Shown: one piece after another, positions 23,447-31,560 of the stretch
How positions within the stretch are numbered: position 1 is the first letter of the stretch
Layout of the letters: each line of letters opens with the position of its first letter
Source: JADFRG01 sp046759305
Lineage (GTDB): Bacteria > Chloroflexota > Anaerolineae > Anaerolineales > E44-bin32
Assembly: GCA_046759305.1 (NCBI GenBank)
Contig: JBHIBY010000012.1
Span: forward strand, 1-49,238
Direction of reading: 5' to 3'
DNA: 49,238 bases
The notes under the pieces: model-generated
What the model was told of the DNA's origin: nothing
Database searches by the model: none
Seen by the model: only the letters and a program-made list of their open reading frames with translations
Position numbers and translations under genes: made by a program

Positions 23447-23716
23447 CTAGAGCAAGTACGCAAGCACCATCACCAGCACGAAGGCGGTGCTGACAATCAA
23501 CTGGCGGACGCCAATCCTGCGAGCAGGCTTCCCGACCGCTGGACGCAGGACGCCCTCGAGCGCATCCAGAAGCGTGACCCCGAACGCGGCCGGTACCAGT
23601 GTGGGTACCCATCCAACGAAAACCACCGCGATGCCTGCCAGCTGGTAGTGGGCCGATCCACCAGTGTGTTCGGCGGGGAGCGCGTAGTGCTTTCGCCAAA
23701 TCCTGCGCGACTTCAT
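23447..23716 (-). CDS. Small membrane protein, 89 residues
   Basis: From ATG 23716 (AGAAGG about ten bases upstream). The basic N-terminus MKSRRIWRKHYALPAEHT is followed by two hydrophobic segments, roughly LAGIAVVFVGWVPTLVPAAFG and the C-terminal QLIVSTAFVLVMVLAYLL, with an Arg/Lys-rich loop RPAVGKPARRIG between. Likely a two-helix inner-membrane protein with both ends on the same side. The family is not recognised. It ends four bases before the LexA-controlled promoter of the LuxR-type gene. Its 5' end is duplicated upstream (23733-23807). Confidence 0.6.
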   Translation of the reverse strand: MKSRRIWRKHYALPAEHTGGSAHYQLAGIAVVFVGWVPTLVPAAFGVTLLDALEGVLRPAVGKPARRIGVRQLIVSTAFVLVMVLAYLL

Positions 23717-23732
23717 CTGATCTGAACCTTCT

Positions 23733-23811
23733 TCACCGGCGGGCCGATCCACTAAGGTGTTCGGCTGAGGGCGCGCAGTGCTTTCGCCAAATCCTGCGTG
23801 AGGTCATATGA
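23733..23811 (-). repeat. Tandem copy of the small membrane protein 5' end (24-codon mini-ORF)
   Basis: Positions 23741-23811 repeat 23651-23721 with about 80% identity and a 90-base period. The upstream copy contains a mini-ORF, ATG at 23807 to TGA at 23735-23733, reading MTSRRIWRKHCAPSAEH where the real gene reads MKSRRIWRKHYALPAEH. After 24 codons it stops and the true ATG follows 17 bases on. The shared stretch TTTCGCCAAATCCTGCG (plus strand) is nearly exact. Confidence 0.85.
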
Positions 23812-23838
23812 GTCGTGGATTGTGCCGCAGTCGGCGAC

Positions 23839-25089
23839 CTACGAGCTTGACTCGAGGCGGTAGATCCTCCCGCCATGATCGATTAGATACACGGACCCTT
23901 TCGCATCAGTGCCAAACGAGCTGATGCTGAATGGTGTGTCAAAGAGCTTCAAGTTCTGCCATTGACCGCCGGCATCGCGCAGTAGACCCCACACTGCTCC
24001 AGAACAGAAGTCGCCATAAAGATACACTCCCTGCCATTCGGGAAGCGCTGGATCGCGCACGACCACGCCCCCGCTTACTGAACACTCTTCGCCTGCATTT
24101 GCATACTCAGCGACGGGATCCACTAACCCTTCGGTGCGCTGGCTGGCAGAGGGATGCATTCCCTCGCGGTGATTCCAGCCGAAATTGGCGCCTCCAGCAG
24201 CACCCGCTTCGAGAAAATCGATTTCCTCCCAAGAGTTCTGGCCAACGTCGCCGATGTACAGGTCCCCGGTCGTGGAATCGAAGCTGAAGCGCCAGGGATT
24301 CCGAAGTCCGTATGCCCAAATCTCTGCGCGGCCGCCTCCCGTGGCGAACGGGTTGTCACCGGGAATAGCGTACGGCTCGGCCTCCCCAACCCTGATACGA
24401 AGTAGCTTACCGAGCAAAGTATCGGGGTTCTGACCATTGCCGTGCGGATCGTTTGCTGATCCACCGTCGCCGGTGGCGATGTAGAGGAAGCCATCGAGTC
24501 CGAAATGAAGATCACCCCCGTTGTGATTGGAGAAGGGCTGATCGATCCGCATTACGAGCGCTTCACTGGCAGCGTTGACCTGCGCCTCTTCCAGCGTAGC
24601 CGTGAAGCGAGAGATCTCAGTGTCCCCACTCGCATCCGTGTAGTTAACATAGAAATGCCCGCTACGAGAAAACTCGGGATCGAAGGCCAACCCCAGTAAG
24701 CCCTGTTCAAATGCGATACTGTTGACCCGGTCGCGAATATCTAGAAAAGGAATCGGATCGACTGCCCCATCCTCTAGAACCCAGATGACTCCGCGCTGCT
24801 CGACCACGAACAACCGCCTATCACCGGTGTGGGCAAGTGCCAAGGGTTTCTGGAACCCGTCCGCTACAAGGGTCCACTCATACCCGAGGGGGTCGGGCAG
24901 CTCTGGGACGAATATCGGGGTGGGGGTCGGTGGTGGGACGGTAGGGGTTGGAGTCGGCACCGGCGTCGGAACGGTCGTTTCGGTGGGAGCAGCGGTCGGA
25001 GTAGCAATCCCCACCGGCGCAATTGAGCGAGGGAGATTGCAGGCTGCGGCAGACAAGATCAGAGGCAGAATCAAGCAGCGGAGATGCAT
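23839..25089 (-). CDS. PQQ-type glucose/sorbosone dehydrogenase-like lipoprotein
   Basis: 416 residues from ATG 25089. Signal peptide MHLRCLILPLILSAAAC ends in a lipobox, so the mature protein is a lipoprotein, followed by a long Pro/Thr tether (TPVPTPTPTVPPPTPTP). The folded part is the six-bladed propeller of soluble glucose dehydrogenase / Hhip-like proteins: ERGVIWVLEDG-like first blades, LLGLAFDPEF, NHNGGDLHFGLDGFLYIATGDGG split by a glycine loop, then ENPDTLLGKLLRI-like, AYGLRNPWRFSFD and DVGQNSWEEIDF. It probably oxidises an aldose outside the membrane; the cofactor is inferred from the family. Only a weak AGGA precedes the start. Confidence 0.87.
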   Translation of the reverse strand: MHLRCLILPLILSAAACNLPRSIAPVGIATPTAAPTETTVPTPVPTPTPTVPPPTPTPIFVPELPDPLGYEWTLVADGFQKPLALAHTGDRRLFVVEQRGVIWVLEDGAVDPIPFLDIRDRVNSIAFEQGLLGLAFDPEFSRSGHFYVNYTDASGDTEISRFTATLEEAQVNAASEALVMRIDQPFSNHNGGDLHFGLDGFLYIATGDGGSANDPHGNGQNPDTLLGKLLRIRVGEAEPYAIPGDNPFATGGGRAEIWAYGLRNPWRFSFDSTTGDLYIGDVGQNSWEEIDFLEAGAAGGANFGWNHREGMHPSASQRTEGLVDPVAEYANAGEECSVSGGVVVRDPALPEWQGVYLYGDFCSGAVWGLLRDAGGQWQNLKLFDTPFSISSFGTDAKGSVYLIDHGGRIYRLESSS

Positions 25090-25256
25090 AAGTACAATCC
25101 TATGGATGACCGACAACTTATACCAGCAAGAGGCAGAATTCGCACTCGAGGCTGTGCGCGAAAGGGCACAATTGATCAACACCGTGGAGTGCTTGCCACG
25201 AACGGCAGCCTGTATGATCCCGTTTTGAATGTGGTCTGGTGACGAACATCATCATC
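25090..25256. other. Intergenic region before the small ORF and phosphoesterase
   Basis: Part of a 310-base gap between the divergent dehydrogenase and phosphoesterase genes. A 40-codon open frame (ATG 25106, YQQEAEFALEAVRERAQL) faintly recalls the start of CysQ-like phosphatases but stops early, and an 11-base match to the dehydrogenase start lies on the other strand. Neither is convincing. TACAAT at 25092-25097 is a possible plus-strand -10. Confidence 0.3.
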
Positions 25257-25403
25257 ATGGAACAGCGGCTTGTTGATTCGAGTGACCGGGTAGTAAGCTT
25301 GGCAGACATGGCAGCAATCAGGCCATCTCCTGACGGAGACGTGAGCATCACATCGAAGCCTACGGCTCCGGGCGATTCGGATGAGCGGGGAGTGCTTGAA
25401 TGA
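25257..25403 (+). CDS. Possible 48-residue protein coupled to the phosphoesterase
   Basis: Open frame from ATG 25257 (or an in-frame GTG 18 bases earlier) to a TGA that overlaps the ATG of the phosphoesterase (ATGA), the layout of translational coupling. The product starts MEQRLVDSSDRVVSLADM and is hydrophilic, with no recognised domain. It could be a real small protein, or a leader that delivers ribosomes to the phosphoesterase start. Confidence 0.35.
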   Translation: MEQRLVDSSDRVVSLADMAAIRPSPDGDVSITSKPTAPGDSDERGVLE

Positions 25404-26122
25404 AGGTTGCTATCATTTCCGACATCCACGCCAATGTTCAGGCACTCGAAGCGGTCTGGGACGATATCCAGGAACAAGATCCAGATGAGGTTTACTGCCT
25501 GGGAGATTTAGTGGGCTATGGGGCCAGCCCGAATGAAGCGATCGAGTTCATCCGGGAAAAAGAGGTCCTGACGGTGATGGGCAATTACGACAACGGCGTT
25601 GGATTCGAATTGGATAGTTGCGGATGCAAGTACAACAGCCCGAAGCTGGAGCGCCTGGGAGAGCTATCAATCTGGTGGAGTCGAGGACAGACCTCGCAGG
25701 AGAACAAGGCATTCCTCCAATCACTACCGAAGGAATTTAGGCTGAACGACCGGGATCGGGACGTGCTGCTGGTACACGGTAGCCCCCGCAGTCTGCACGA
25801 ATATTTGCCTGAAGAGCGTCCTACCGTTACCTTTGAACGCATCGCCAAAGTGGCGGATTGTGACATCATGCTGTTTGGGCACACCCACATTCCCTATCAA
25901 AAACGCGTGGCAGATACCTTGTTCGTGAATACGGGCAGCGTGGGGAGGCCCAAAGACGGCGATCCACGCGCGGGCTATGTGATTCTGGAATCGGGTGAGG
26001 TCGAGTTTAGGCGAGTGGGATACGATATTGAATCCGCTGCCCGGGCGATTCGCGATTCAGACCTGCCTGATTATTACGCGGATGAGCTGCTGGCCGGAAG
26101 CGAGCTGGAGTCCGTACCTTGA
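25400..26122 (+). CDS. Calcineurin-like metallophosphoesterase (YfcE/MJ0936-like)
   Basis: 240 residues with all five metal-binding motifs of the family: SDIHAN (D-x-H), LGDLVGYG (GDxxG), GNYDNG (GNx[DH]), VHGSP and FGHTHIP (GHTH). Such small cytoplasmic enzymes hydrolyse phosphodiesters or phosphomonoesters; the substrate is not evident. The SPNEAIEFIREKEVLTVMGNYD stretch fits the YfcE-type subgroup. The stop TGA overlaps the TTG start of phoU by three bases, so the two are translationally coupled, hinting at a link to phosphate control. Confidence 0.9.
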   Translation: MKVAIISDIHANVQALEAVWDDIQEQDPDEVYCLGDLVGYGASPNEAIEFIREKEVLTVMGNYDNGVGFELDSCGCKYNSPKLERLGELSIWWSRGQTSQENKAFLQSLPKEFRLNDRDRDVLLVHGSPRSLHEYLPEERPTVTFERIAKVADCDIMLFGHTHIPYQKRVADTLFVNTGSVGRPKDGDPRAGYVILESGEVEFRRVGYDIESAARAIRDSDLPDYYADELLAGSELESVP

Positions 26123-26817
26123 CTGATTTTACAGTCCAGTCCCGCGCGGAACTTGATCGCGAACTGAAGGCGATCAGGGAGAGCATGCTGACGCTCGGAG
26201 AGAGGGTCGCCGCAACAATAGAAGCAGCTATGCGCGCGCTCAGGGACATGGATCAGGAATTATCTGAGAACATCATAGAGGGCGATGCAGAGCTCAACGA
26301 AATGCGCTTCGAGATCGAGAAGGCTTGCGAGTCGGTCATCGCTACGCAGCAGCCGGCTGCCAGCGACCTGCGCGCGGTCATCGCGGCCTTGAACAGCGTG
26401 GTGGACTTGGAACGCATGGGAGATCACGCCGCTGGAATCGCAAAGACCGTGCGGTTAATGGGAGACGAGAAATACGAACGTCTTCCAGAGAGCCTTGAAC
26501 GGATGGCGGCGCGCACCCAGGACATGCTGCGTCAGGTAATGGACGTTTACGCGGAGGCTGATTACGAGCGAGCCTACAACGTGGCGCTTATGGACGATAA
26601 GATTGATGACGGCTACCAGGCGCTTACGCATGAATTACTGCAGACAATGCTTGAGGACGAGAAATCAACAACCCGTGGTCTGTACCTACTCTTTGCAGGA
26701 CACAATCTGGAGCGCATCGGAGATCGCGTGACGAACATCGCAGAGCGAGTGATCTTCATGGCCAGTGGCAAAATGAAAGAGCTCAATCCCGAGCCGGGTG
26801 ACACCCGCGTCTCCTGA
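26119..26817 (+). CDS. phoU: Phosphate signalling protein PhoU
   Basis: Cytoplasmic helical protein that ties the Pst phosphate transporter to the PhoR sensor and keeps the Pho regulon off when phosphate is ample. 232 residues with the two three-helix repeats, each marked by a metal-binding E/DxxxD-type segment: NSVVDLERMGDHAAGIAKTV in the first and FAGHNLERIGDRVTNIAERV in the second. The start is TTG at 26119, overlapping the phosphoesterase stop (TTGA). No pst or pho sensor genes lie nearby. A strong palindromic hairpin follows the gene. Confidence 0.93.
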   Translation: MTDFTVQSRAELDRELKAIRESMLTLGERVAATIEAAMRALRDMDQELSENIIEGDAELNEMRFEIEKACESVIATQQPAASDLRAVIAALNSVVDLERMGDHAAGIAKTVRLMGDEKYERLPESLERMAARTQDMLRQVMDVYAEADYERAYNVALMDDKIDDGYQALTHELLQTMLEDEKSTTRGLYLLFAGHNLERIGDRVTNIAERVIFMASGKMKELNPEPGDTRVS

Positions 26818-26840
26818 ACAACAACGAAGGAGTCGCTAAC

Positions 26841-26864
26841 GGCCTCTGAGCATGCTCAGAGGCC
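26841..26864 (+). terminator. Perfect 24-base palindrome after phoU
   Basis: GGCCTCTGAGCATGCTCAGAGGCC is an uninterrupted inverted repeat 24 bases after the phoU stop, followed by a weakly T-rich GATGCATTTT. It is a likely transcription terminator or mRNA 3' end, though the loop would be very tight and the T tract is poor. Confidence 0.55.
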
Positions 26865-27028
26865 GATGCATTTTAAGTATTCAGGTGCGGATAGGAAGCC
26901 AAAACTGTGGCATAATCCGCGCTGTTCAGCTTCGATTGAAAGGCCGCTGTAGGTCGGGGCTTCCCCCAATCAGTATTACATTGAAGAATAGACATCACTG
27001 CAGCTACCAGCTTCCGTGGAGGACCTGA

Positions 27029-28264
27029 ATGACGACGGGACGTCTCGCTACGCCTCAAATCAAGCAACTCGCCGATTACAGCGGCGTGGTTGCTGACACC
27101 ATTCTAGACGAAATCTATGAAAAGGCGGCCAGGCTCAGCGACGTGCGTATGGTGCACGTCAATGCCACTAGTCAGGGCGGTGGAGTAGCTGAAATCCTAG
27201 ACAACTTCGTGCTGCTGATGAACGACGCCGGGTTGCGCACCGACTGGCGCGTGCTCCACGGGACCCCGGAGTTCTTCGAAGTCACCAAGAAGTTTCACAA
27301 CACGTTGCAGGGCGACAGGGATCTGAGCTTCACCGAGGATGAATTCGAACTGTATCGGTTCATAAACCGGCGGTTCGCCCGTTTTGTGGACCTCGATCAC
27401 GACTTCGTCATCATCCACGACCCTCAGCCGGCGGGATTGGTGGAGTACGTGGAGAACGGCCGGCCCTGGGTGTGGCGTTGTCATATTGATATTACCGATC
27501 CCAATCCCCAGGCCTGGGAGTTCATGGAACCGTATATTCGACAATACGCCCGTATGATTGTGTCCTCCGAGATCTACAAGCGCCCAGACCTGGACCTCCC
27601 ACAGCAAATCATCTCCCCCTCGATCGACCCGATTTCAGCCAAGAACATGTATCTCCCGCTTGAAGAGATTCAGGACATCTTGGCCCGCTATGGTGTACCG
27701 ACTGACAAGCCCTTTATCACGCAGGTCTCGCGCTTCGATCCCTGGAAGGATCCGGAGGGAGTGCTTGCGGTGTGGGAGCGGGTTCGCAAGCAGGCAGATG
27801 TCCGCCTCATCTTCTGCTACAACATGGCCTCCGACGATCCGGAAGGTGTTCGGATCTATGAGCATATGGGAGAGGTCGCTGCGTCCCACTTGGAAACAGG
27901 CGATGTGATCTTCGTACGCGGTGACGATCCGTACCTTGTCAATGCGCTACAGAGCAGCGCCACAGTGGTTTTACAGAAGTCGACACGGGAAGGCTTTGGG
28001 CTTGTGATCACTGAGGCGATGTGGAAGGGTAGACCAGTGGTGGCCTCGAACGTCGGCGGAATCCCGACGCAGATCGTCGATGGTGAATCGGGGTACCTTG
28101 TCGATCCTTACGATCTGGATGGCGTCGCCGAAATCGTGGTGCGGCTGCTTGAGGATGAGACCCTGGCGGATGAGATCGGGGCCAATGCCCGGGAACGAGT
28201 TCGGGAACGCTTCTTGATCACCCGCCACATGGTGGATTACCTGGATCTGATGCTTAGTTTCTAG
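27029..28264 (+). CDS. treT: Trehalose glycosyltransferring synthase-like GT4 protein
   Basis: 411-residue GT-B fold glycosyltransferase of family 4. TreT makes trehalose from an NDP-glucose and glucose, reversibly, in the cytoplasm. Support: VRMVHVNATSQGGGVAEIL (N-terminal Gly loop), HGTPEFFEVTKKFHNTLQG, FVIIHDPQPAGL, WVWRCHIDI, SPSIDPISAKN, QVSRFDPWKDPEGV and the C-terminal nucleotide-sugar motif STREGFGLVITEAMWKGRP. These match the TreT/trehalose phosphorylase group closely. It stands alone between phoU and the P-type ATPase. A CATAAT about 115 bases upstream may be its -10. A trehalose phosphorylase role is the main alternative. Confidence 0.85.
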   Translation: MTTGRLATPQIKQLADYSGVVADTILDEIYEKAARLSDVRMVHVNATSQGGGVAEILDNFVLLMNDAGLRTDWRVLHGTPEFFEVTKKFHNTLQGDRDLSFTEDEFELYRFINRRFARFVDLDHDFVIIHDPQPAGLVEYVENGRPWVWRCHIDITDPNPQAWEFMEPYIRQYARMIVSSEIYKRPDLDLPQQIISPSIDPISAKNMYLPLEEIQDILARYGVPTDKPFITQVSRFDPWKDPEGVLAVWERVRKQADVRLIFCYNMASDDPEGVRIYEHMGEVAASHLETGDVIFVRGDDPYLVNALQSSATVVLQKSTREGFGLVITEAMWKGRPVVASNVGGIPTQIVDGESGYLVDPYDLDGVAEIVVRLLEDETLADEIGANARERVRERFLITRHMVDYLDLMLSF

Positions 28265-28380
28265 TTCCAGGCTGAGTGCAACACCAGAGCTGCCCACAGA
28301 GGCGGCTCTTTGATTCAACCAGGAAGAGGGCGCTGCAACGAGTGTGAGGTGTATTGCGGGTGTGGCGGAGACCTGCACGG

Positions 28381-28400
28381 TATAATGCGCGCCGATTGTG
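28381..28400 (+). promoter_or_regulatory. TATAAT box placed for a near-leaderless ATPase mRNA
   Basis: A perfect TATAAT at 28381-28386 precedes the GTG start at 28398 by 11 bases. Transcription would begin near 28393, leaving about five bases before the start codon, and no Shine-Dalgarno is present. No good -35 is visible. Confidence 0.4.
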
Positions 28401-31217
28401 ACGGAAGGCACTCAGATCGCGCTTGAAGAGACAAACCCTGACGGCGACCGCGCCTGGTACGCGCTCGAACAGAGCAAGGTGGTTGAACAGCTCAAGACTT
28501 CTTCGACGAGCGGACTGGATGCAGGCCTTGCCAAAAACCGATTAGCGAGCGTCGGCCCCAACGAACTGACTGCCGCGCCAAAGCCCCCCTTCTGGAAGAA
28601 ACTGCTTGAGCAATTCAGCAGCTTCCTGGTCATCATCCTCATCCTGGCCGCATTAGTCTCTGCGGTCGTTGGCGAGTTTGTAGAGGCGGTTGCTATCACC
28701 GCAATCGTGCTGCTTAACGCGGCCCTGGGTGTGGTGCAGGAGCGACGTGCGGAGGAAGCCATGGCTGCCCTGCAGAAATTGGCCGCGCCGGAGGCGCAAG
28801 CCGTGCGGGATGGGCACCGTGAGACCCTCCCTGCGCGGGAGCTCGTTCCCGGGGACCTGGTGCTCTTAGAAGCCGGCAACTACGTCCCCGCGGACATGCG
28901 GCTTGTGGAATCCGCAAACCTGAGAATTGAAGAGGCCGCGCTGACAGGTGAATCGGTCTCAGTGGATAAGGACGCCGGTCTGGTACTGGGACCCGATACG
29001 CACCTCGGTGAGCGGCACAACATGGCCTTCAGTGGAACTTTGGTTTCCTACGGCAGGGGCCGGGGACTGATCGTGGCTACCGGGATGGAGACTCAAATTG
29101 GGCGCATCGCCGAGATGCTTCAGTCGGTTGAGATGGAGGCCACCCCGCTACAACGACGATTGGATCAACTTGGGAAGGTTCTGGGCTGGGCCGCCCTGTC
29201 GGTCAGCGGTGTAGTTTTTCTAATGGGATGGGCGCGCGGAATTGAACCGCTCGAAATCTTCCTTGTGGCGGTCAGTTTAGCGGTGGCCGCAGTACCGGAG
29301 GGCTTGCCTGCGGTGGTCACGGTGACGCTTGCACTGGGTATGCGCGAAATGATCCAGCGAAACGCGTTGGTGCGCAGGCTCTCGTCGGTTGAAACGCTGG
29401 GATCCACAACCGTGATTTGTTCCGATAAGACCGGCACCCTCACGCAGAACATAATGACCGCCACCCGCATGTGGGTGGATGAGACTGCTTTCGAGATCCA
29501 AGCCCCCTCCGAGGATTCAGGAAACGGAGCAACCCCAATCGACGGGATTTTTCGCATCGGCGGCTCCCGTGTCGATCTTGCCGATTATCCCGCTGCCACC
29601 ACCGCGCTATGGGTGGCTGTGTTGGATAACGACGCTGAGTTCGAAGCCGCGGATGATGGCTCCTACCGGGTGGTCGGAGATCCGACCGAGGTGGCGCTCA
29701 TCGTGGCCGCGAACCGCGCCGGCGCACGGCGAGACGAGTTGGAACAATCCTACCCGCGCATCGATGAGATTCCCTTTGACTCAAGCCGGAAGCGGATGAC
29801 CACTGTGCACAAAGTGTTGAAACCCAAGCCCGAGGACGCGAGCCCCTTTTACGATGGCAGCCTGCTCGAGTGGGAAGTGGCCGCCACAAAGGGTGCGCCG
29901 GATGTCGTACTCGATCTGTGCACTCACTATCAAACGATCGGGGACGAGAGCAAGCCTATGGATGAGGCCGCGCGGCAACGGATCTCCGAAGCCAACGAGG
30001 CCATGGCGCGCGACGCGCTGCGAGTGATTGCGGTAGCCTACAGAGTTGAAAAGGATGTGCCAGACCAGGCCACCCCTGAGGCGGTTGAGAAAGACTTGAT
30101 ATTCGTTGGACTCATCGGCATGATCGATCCCGCGCGACCCGAGGTTCCGCCAGCAATTGAACTGGCGCGCACGGCAGGCGTGCGCACGGTCATGATCACC
30201 GGTGACTACCCGGATACGGCGCAGGCGATCGCGGAAGATATCGGCTTGATGCAGGAGGGACACCAGGTACTAACAGGACGAGCGCTTGAGGACATGGATG
30301 CGGAGCAGCTCGTGCGGGAGGCGAAGCAGACCGATGTTTTTGCGCGGGTTACTCCAGAACACAAAGTACGGATCGTTAATGCGCTGAAGGATGCCAACCA
30401 GGTAGTTGCCATGACGGGTGACGGAGTAAACGACGCGCCCGCGCTCAAGAGGGCCGATATCGGGGTGGCCATGGGAATTACGGGAACCGATGTGGCAAAA
30501 GAGACGGCCGATATGGTGCTGACCGACGACAACTACGCAAGCATCGTGGCGGCCATCGACCAGGGCCGAGTGATTTACTCCAACATCCGCAAGTTCGTCT
30601 TCTACCTGCTGTCCTGCAATGGGGCCGAGATCCTGACCATCCTGACCGCAATCATGGCCGGACTGCCTTCACCCCTAACCGCCATCCAGCTGCTGTGGCT
30701 AAACCTGGTAACCGATGGGGCGCCGGCGCTAGCTCTTGGATTGGAGAAGGGGGAACCCGATATCATGGATAGCCCTCCGCGCCCGGTGAGCGAGGCCATC
30801 ATTAATCGCGAGATGTGGTCGCGCATCGGCATTCAGACGATTGCTATCGCCGTGGTTACCCTAAGCGCCTACTTCATCGGGCTTAAGTTCTTCCCAGATT
30901 CGGCCAGGACCATGGCGTTCGCAACGATCTCCTTCTCAGAGCTTCTGCGTGCATTTACCTCCCGCTCAGATCGCTACCCGCTGTTGAAGATCGGAATCTT
31001 CACGAACCGAGCGATGTTGTATGCAGTTGCCACATCCGCTTTGCTATTGCTAGCGGTCATATATATTCCGTTCCTGCAACCGATTTTTGATACCGTCCCG
31101 CTCGGTGCCAATGAGTGGGCGATCATCCTCCCCTTGCTTCTGGTCCCTGCCCTGGTGGCGGAATTGACCAAAGCCTTCCTTTCGCGAGGCTATGATCTGG
31201 CTGCGTCCAGCGGCTGA
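28398..31217 (+). CDS. P-type Ca2+-transporting ATPase (type IIA/PMR1-like)
   Basis: 939 residues. Actuator TGES (183-186), membrane helix 4 motif PEGLP (300-304), phosphorylation site CSDKTGTLTQ (Asp343), the nucleotide-domain motifs KGAPDVVL and DPARPEVPPAI, and the hinge TGDGVNDAPALKRADIGVAMG are intact. The N-terminal cation-ATPase segment and the C-terminal four-helix domain (LWLNLVTDGAPALALG) fit SERCA/PMR1-type pumps, which export Ca2+ (or Mn2+) from the cytoplasm. Ion choice is inferred from the family. The GTG start was chosen because it is the first start after a TATAAT box; the N-terminal 18 residues are variable and a later start cannot be excluded. Confidence 0.92.
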   Translation: MTEGTQIALEETNPDGDRAWYALEQSKVVEQLKTSSTSGLDAGLAKNRLASVGPNELTAAPKPPFWKKLLEQFSSFLVIILILAALVSAVVGEFVEAVAITAIVLLNAALGVVQERRAEEAMAALQKLAAPEAQAVRDGHRETLPARELVPGDLVLLEAGNYVPADMRLVESANLRIEEAALTGESVSVDKDAGLVLGPDTHLGERHNMAFSGTLVSYGRGRGLIVATGMETQIGRIAEMLQSVEMEATPLQRRLDQLGKVLGWAALSVSGVVFLMGWARGIEPLEIFLVAVSLAVAAVPEGLPAVVTVTLALGMREMIQRNALVRRLSSVETLGSTTVICSDKTGTLTQNIMTATRMWVDETAFEIQAPSEDSGNGATPIDGIFRIGGSRVDLADYPAATTALWVAVLDNDAEFEAADDGSYRVVGDPTEVALIVAANRAGARRDELEQSYPRIDEIPFDSSRKRMTTVHKVLKPKPEDASPFYDGSLLEWEVAATKGAPDVVLDLCTHYQTIGDESKPMDEAARQRISEANEAMARDALRVIAVAYRVEKDVPDQATPEAVEKDLIFVGLIGMIDPARPEVPPAIELARTAGVRTVMITGDYPDTAQAIAEDIGLMQEGHQVLTGRALEDMDAEQLVREAKQTDVFARVTPEHKVRIVNALKDANQVVAMTGDGVNDAPALKRADIGVAMGITGTDVAKETADMVLTDDNYASIVAAIDQGRVIYSNIRKFVFYLLSCNGAEILTILTAIMAGLPSPLTAIQLLWLNLVTDGAPALALGLEKGEPDIMDSPPRPVSEAIINREMWSRIGIQTIAIAVVTLSAYFIGLKFFPDSARTMAFATISFSELLRAFTSRSDRYPLLKIGIFTNRAMLYAVATSALLLLAVIYIPFLQPIFDTVPLGANEWAIILPLLLVPALVAELTKAFLSRGYDLAASSG

Positions 31218-31560
31218 CTAATAAGCGCCCAGCTGTGGCGACCTGCCTCTATTCTTCTCCCCAATTGGGGCTCTAGATGCCGCCTCTCCGACTAGCGATC
31301 CGAAGCCCAAGCCGTCTAAACGGATCTTCAGCGCCTCCTCCAGACATACCTTCGACCGGCTTTTGTCGAAGCGTTCTCTCACACCGATCCCTACCCGGGC
31401 ATGCTGCTAGAATGGGAGGTGATGGCCACCATGGATTGCTCCGTAATTACCCCTACTTCGGTACGAACCCGCGCGCGCTACTTTAACGAGGTTGGGGGGT
31501 TTTCAATTGAGAGAGCCATTTCCGGAATGGCCGCAATACATTGAGCTGGGAGCGTAACCC
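31218..31560. other. Intergenic region between the P-type ATPase and egtD
   Basis: 343 bases. A 63-codon open frame (31320-31508, stop TGA 31509-31511) includes PGMLLEWEVMATMDCSVI and RARYFNEVGGF. The latter faintly recalls glycosyltransferase family 2 ends, but there is no well-placed start, so I do not call it a gene. An imperfect hairpin GCCATT/AATGGC lies at 31516-31532. A TTG-started mini-ORF (31508 on, beginning LREPFPEW, ending TAA just before egtD) loosely mirrors the egtD start LSEAQAEN. Confidence 0.3.

Noticed and set aside
23444..23725. 93-codon plus-strand frame
   Set aside because: Antisense to the hydrophobic small membrane protein, which has the better composition and a duplicated 5' end in its frame.
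25037..25145. 5' echo of the PQQ-type dehydrogenase gene
   Set aside because: Only an 11-base exact match (ATTCTGCCTCT) is shared; flanking bases align no better than chance.
25106..25228. CysQ-like phosphatase remnant
   Set aside because: Only about 20 residues look similar and no second motif follows.
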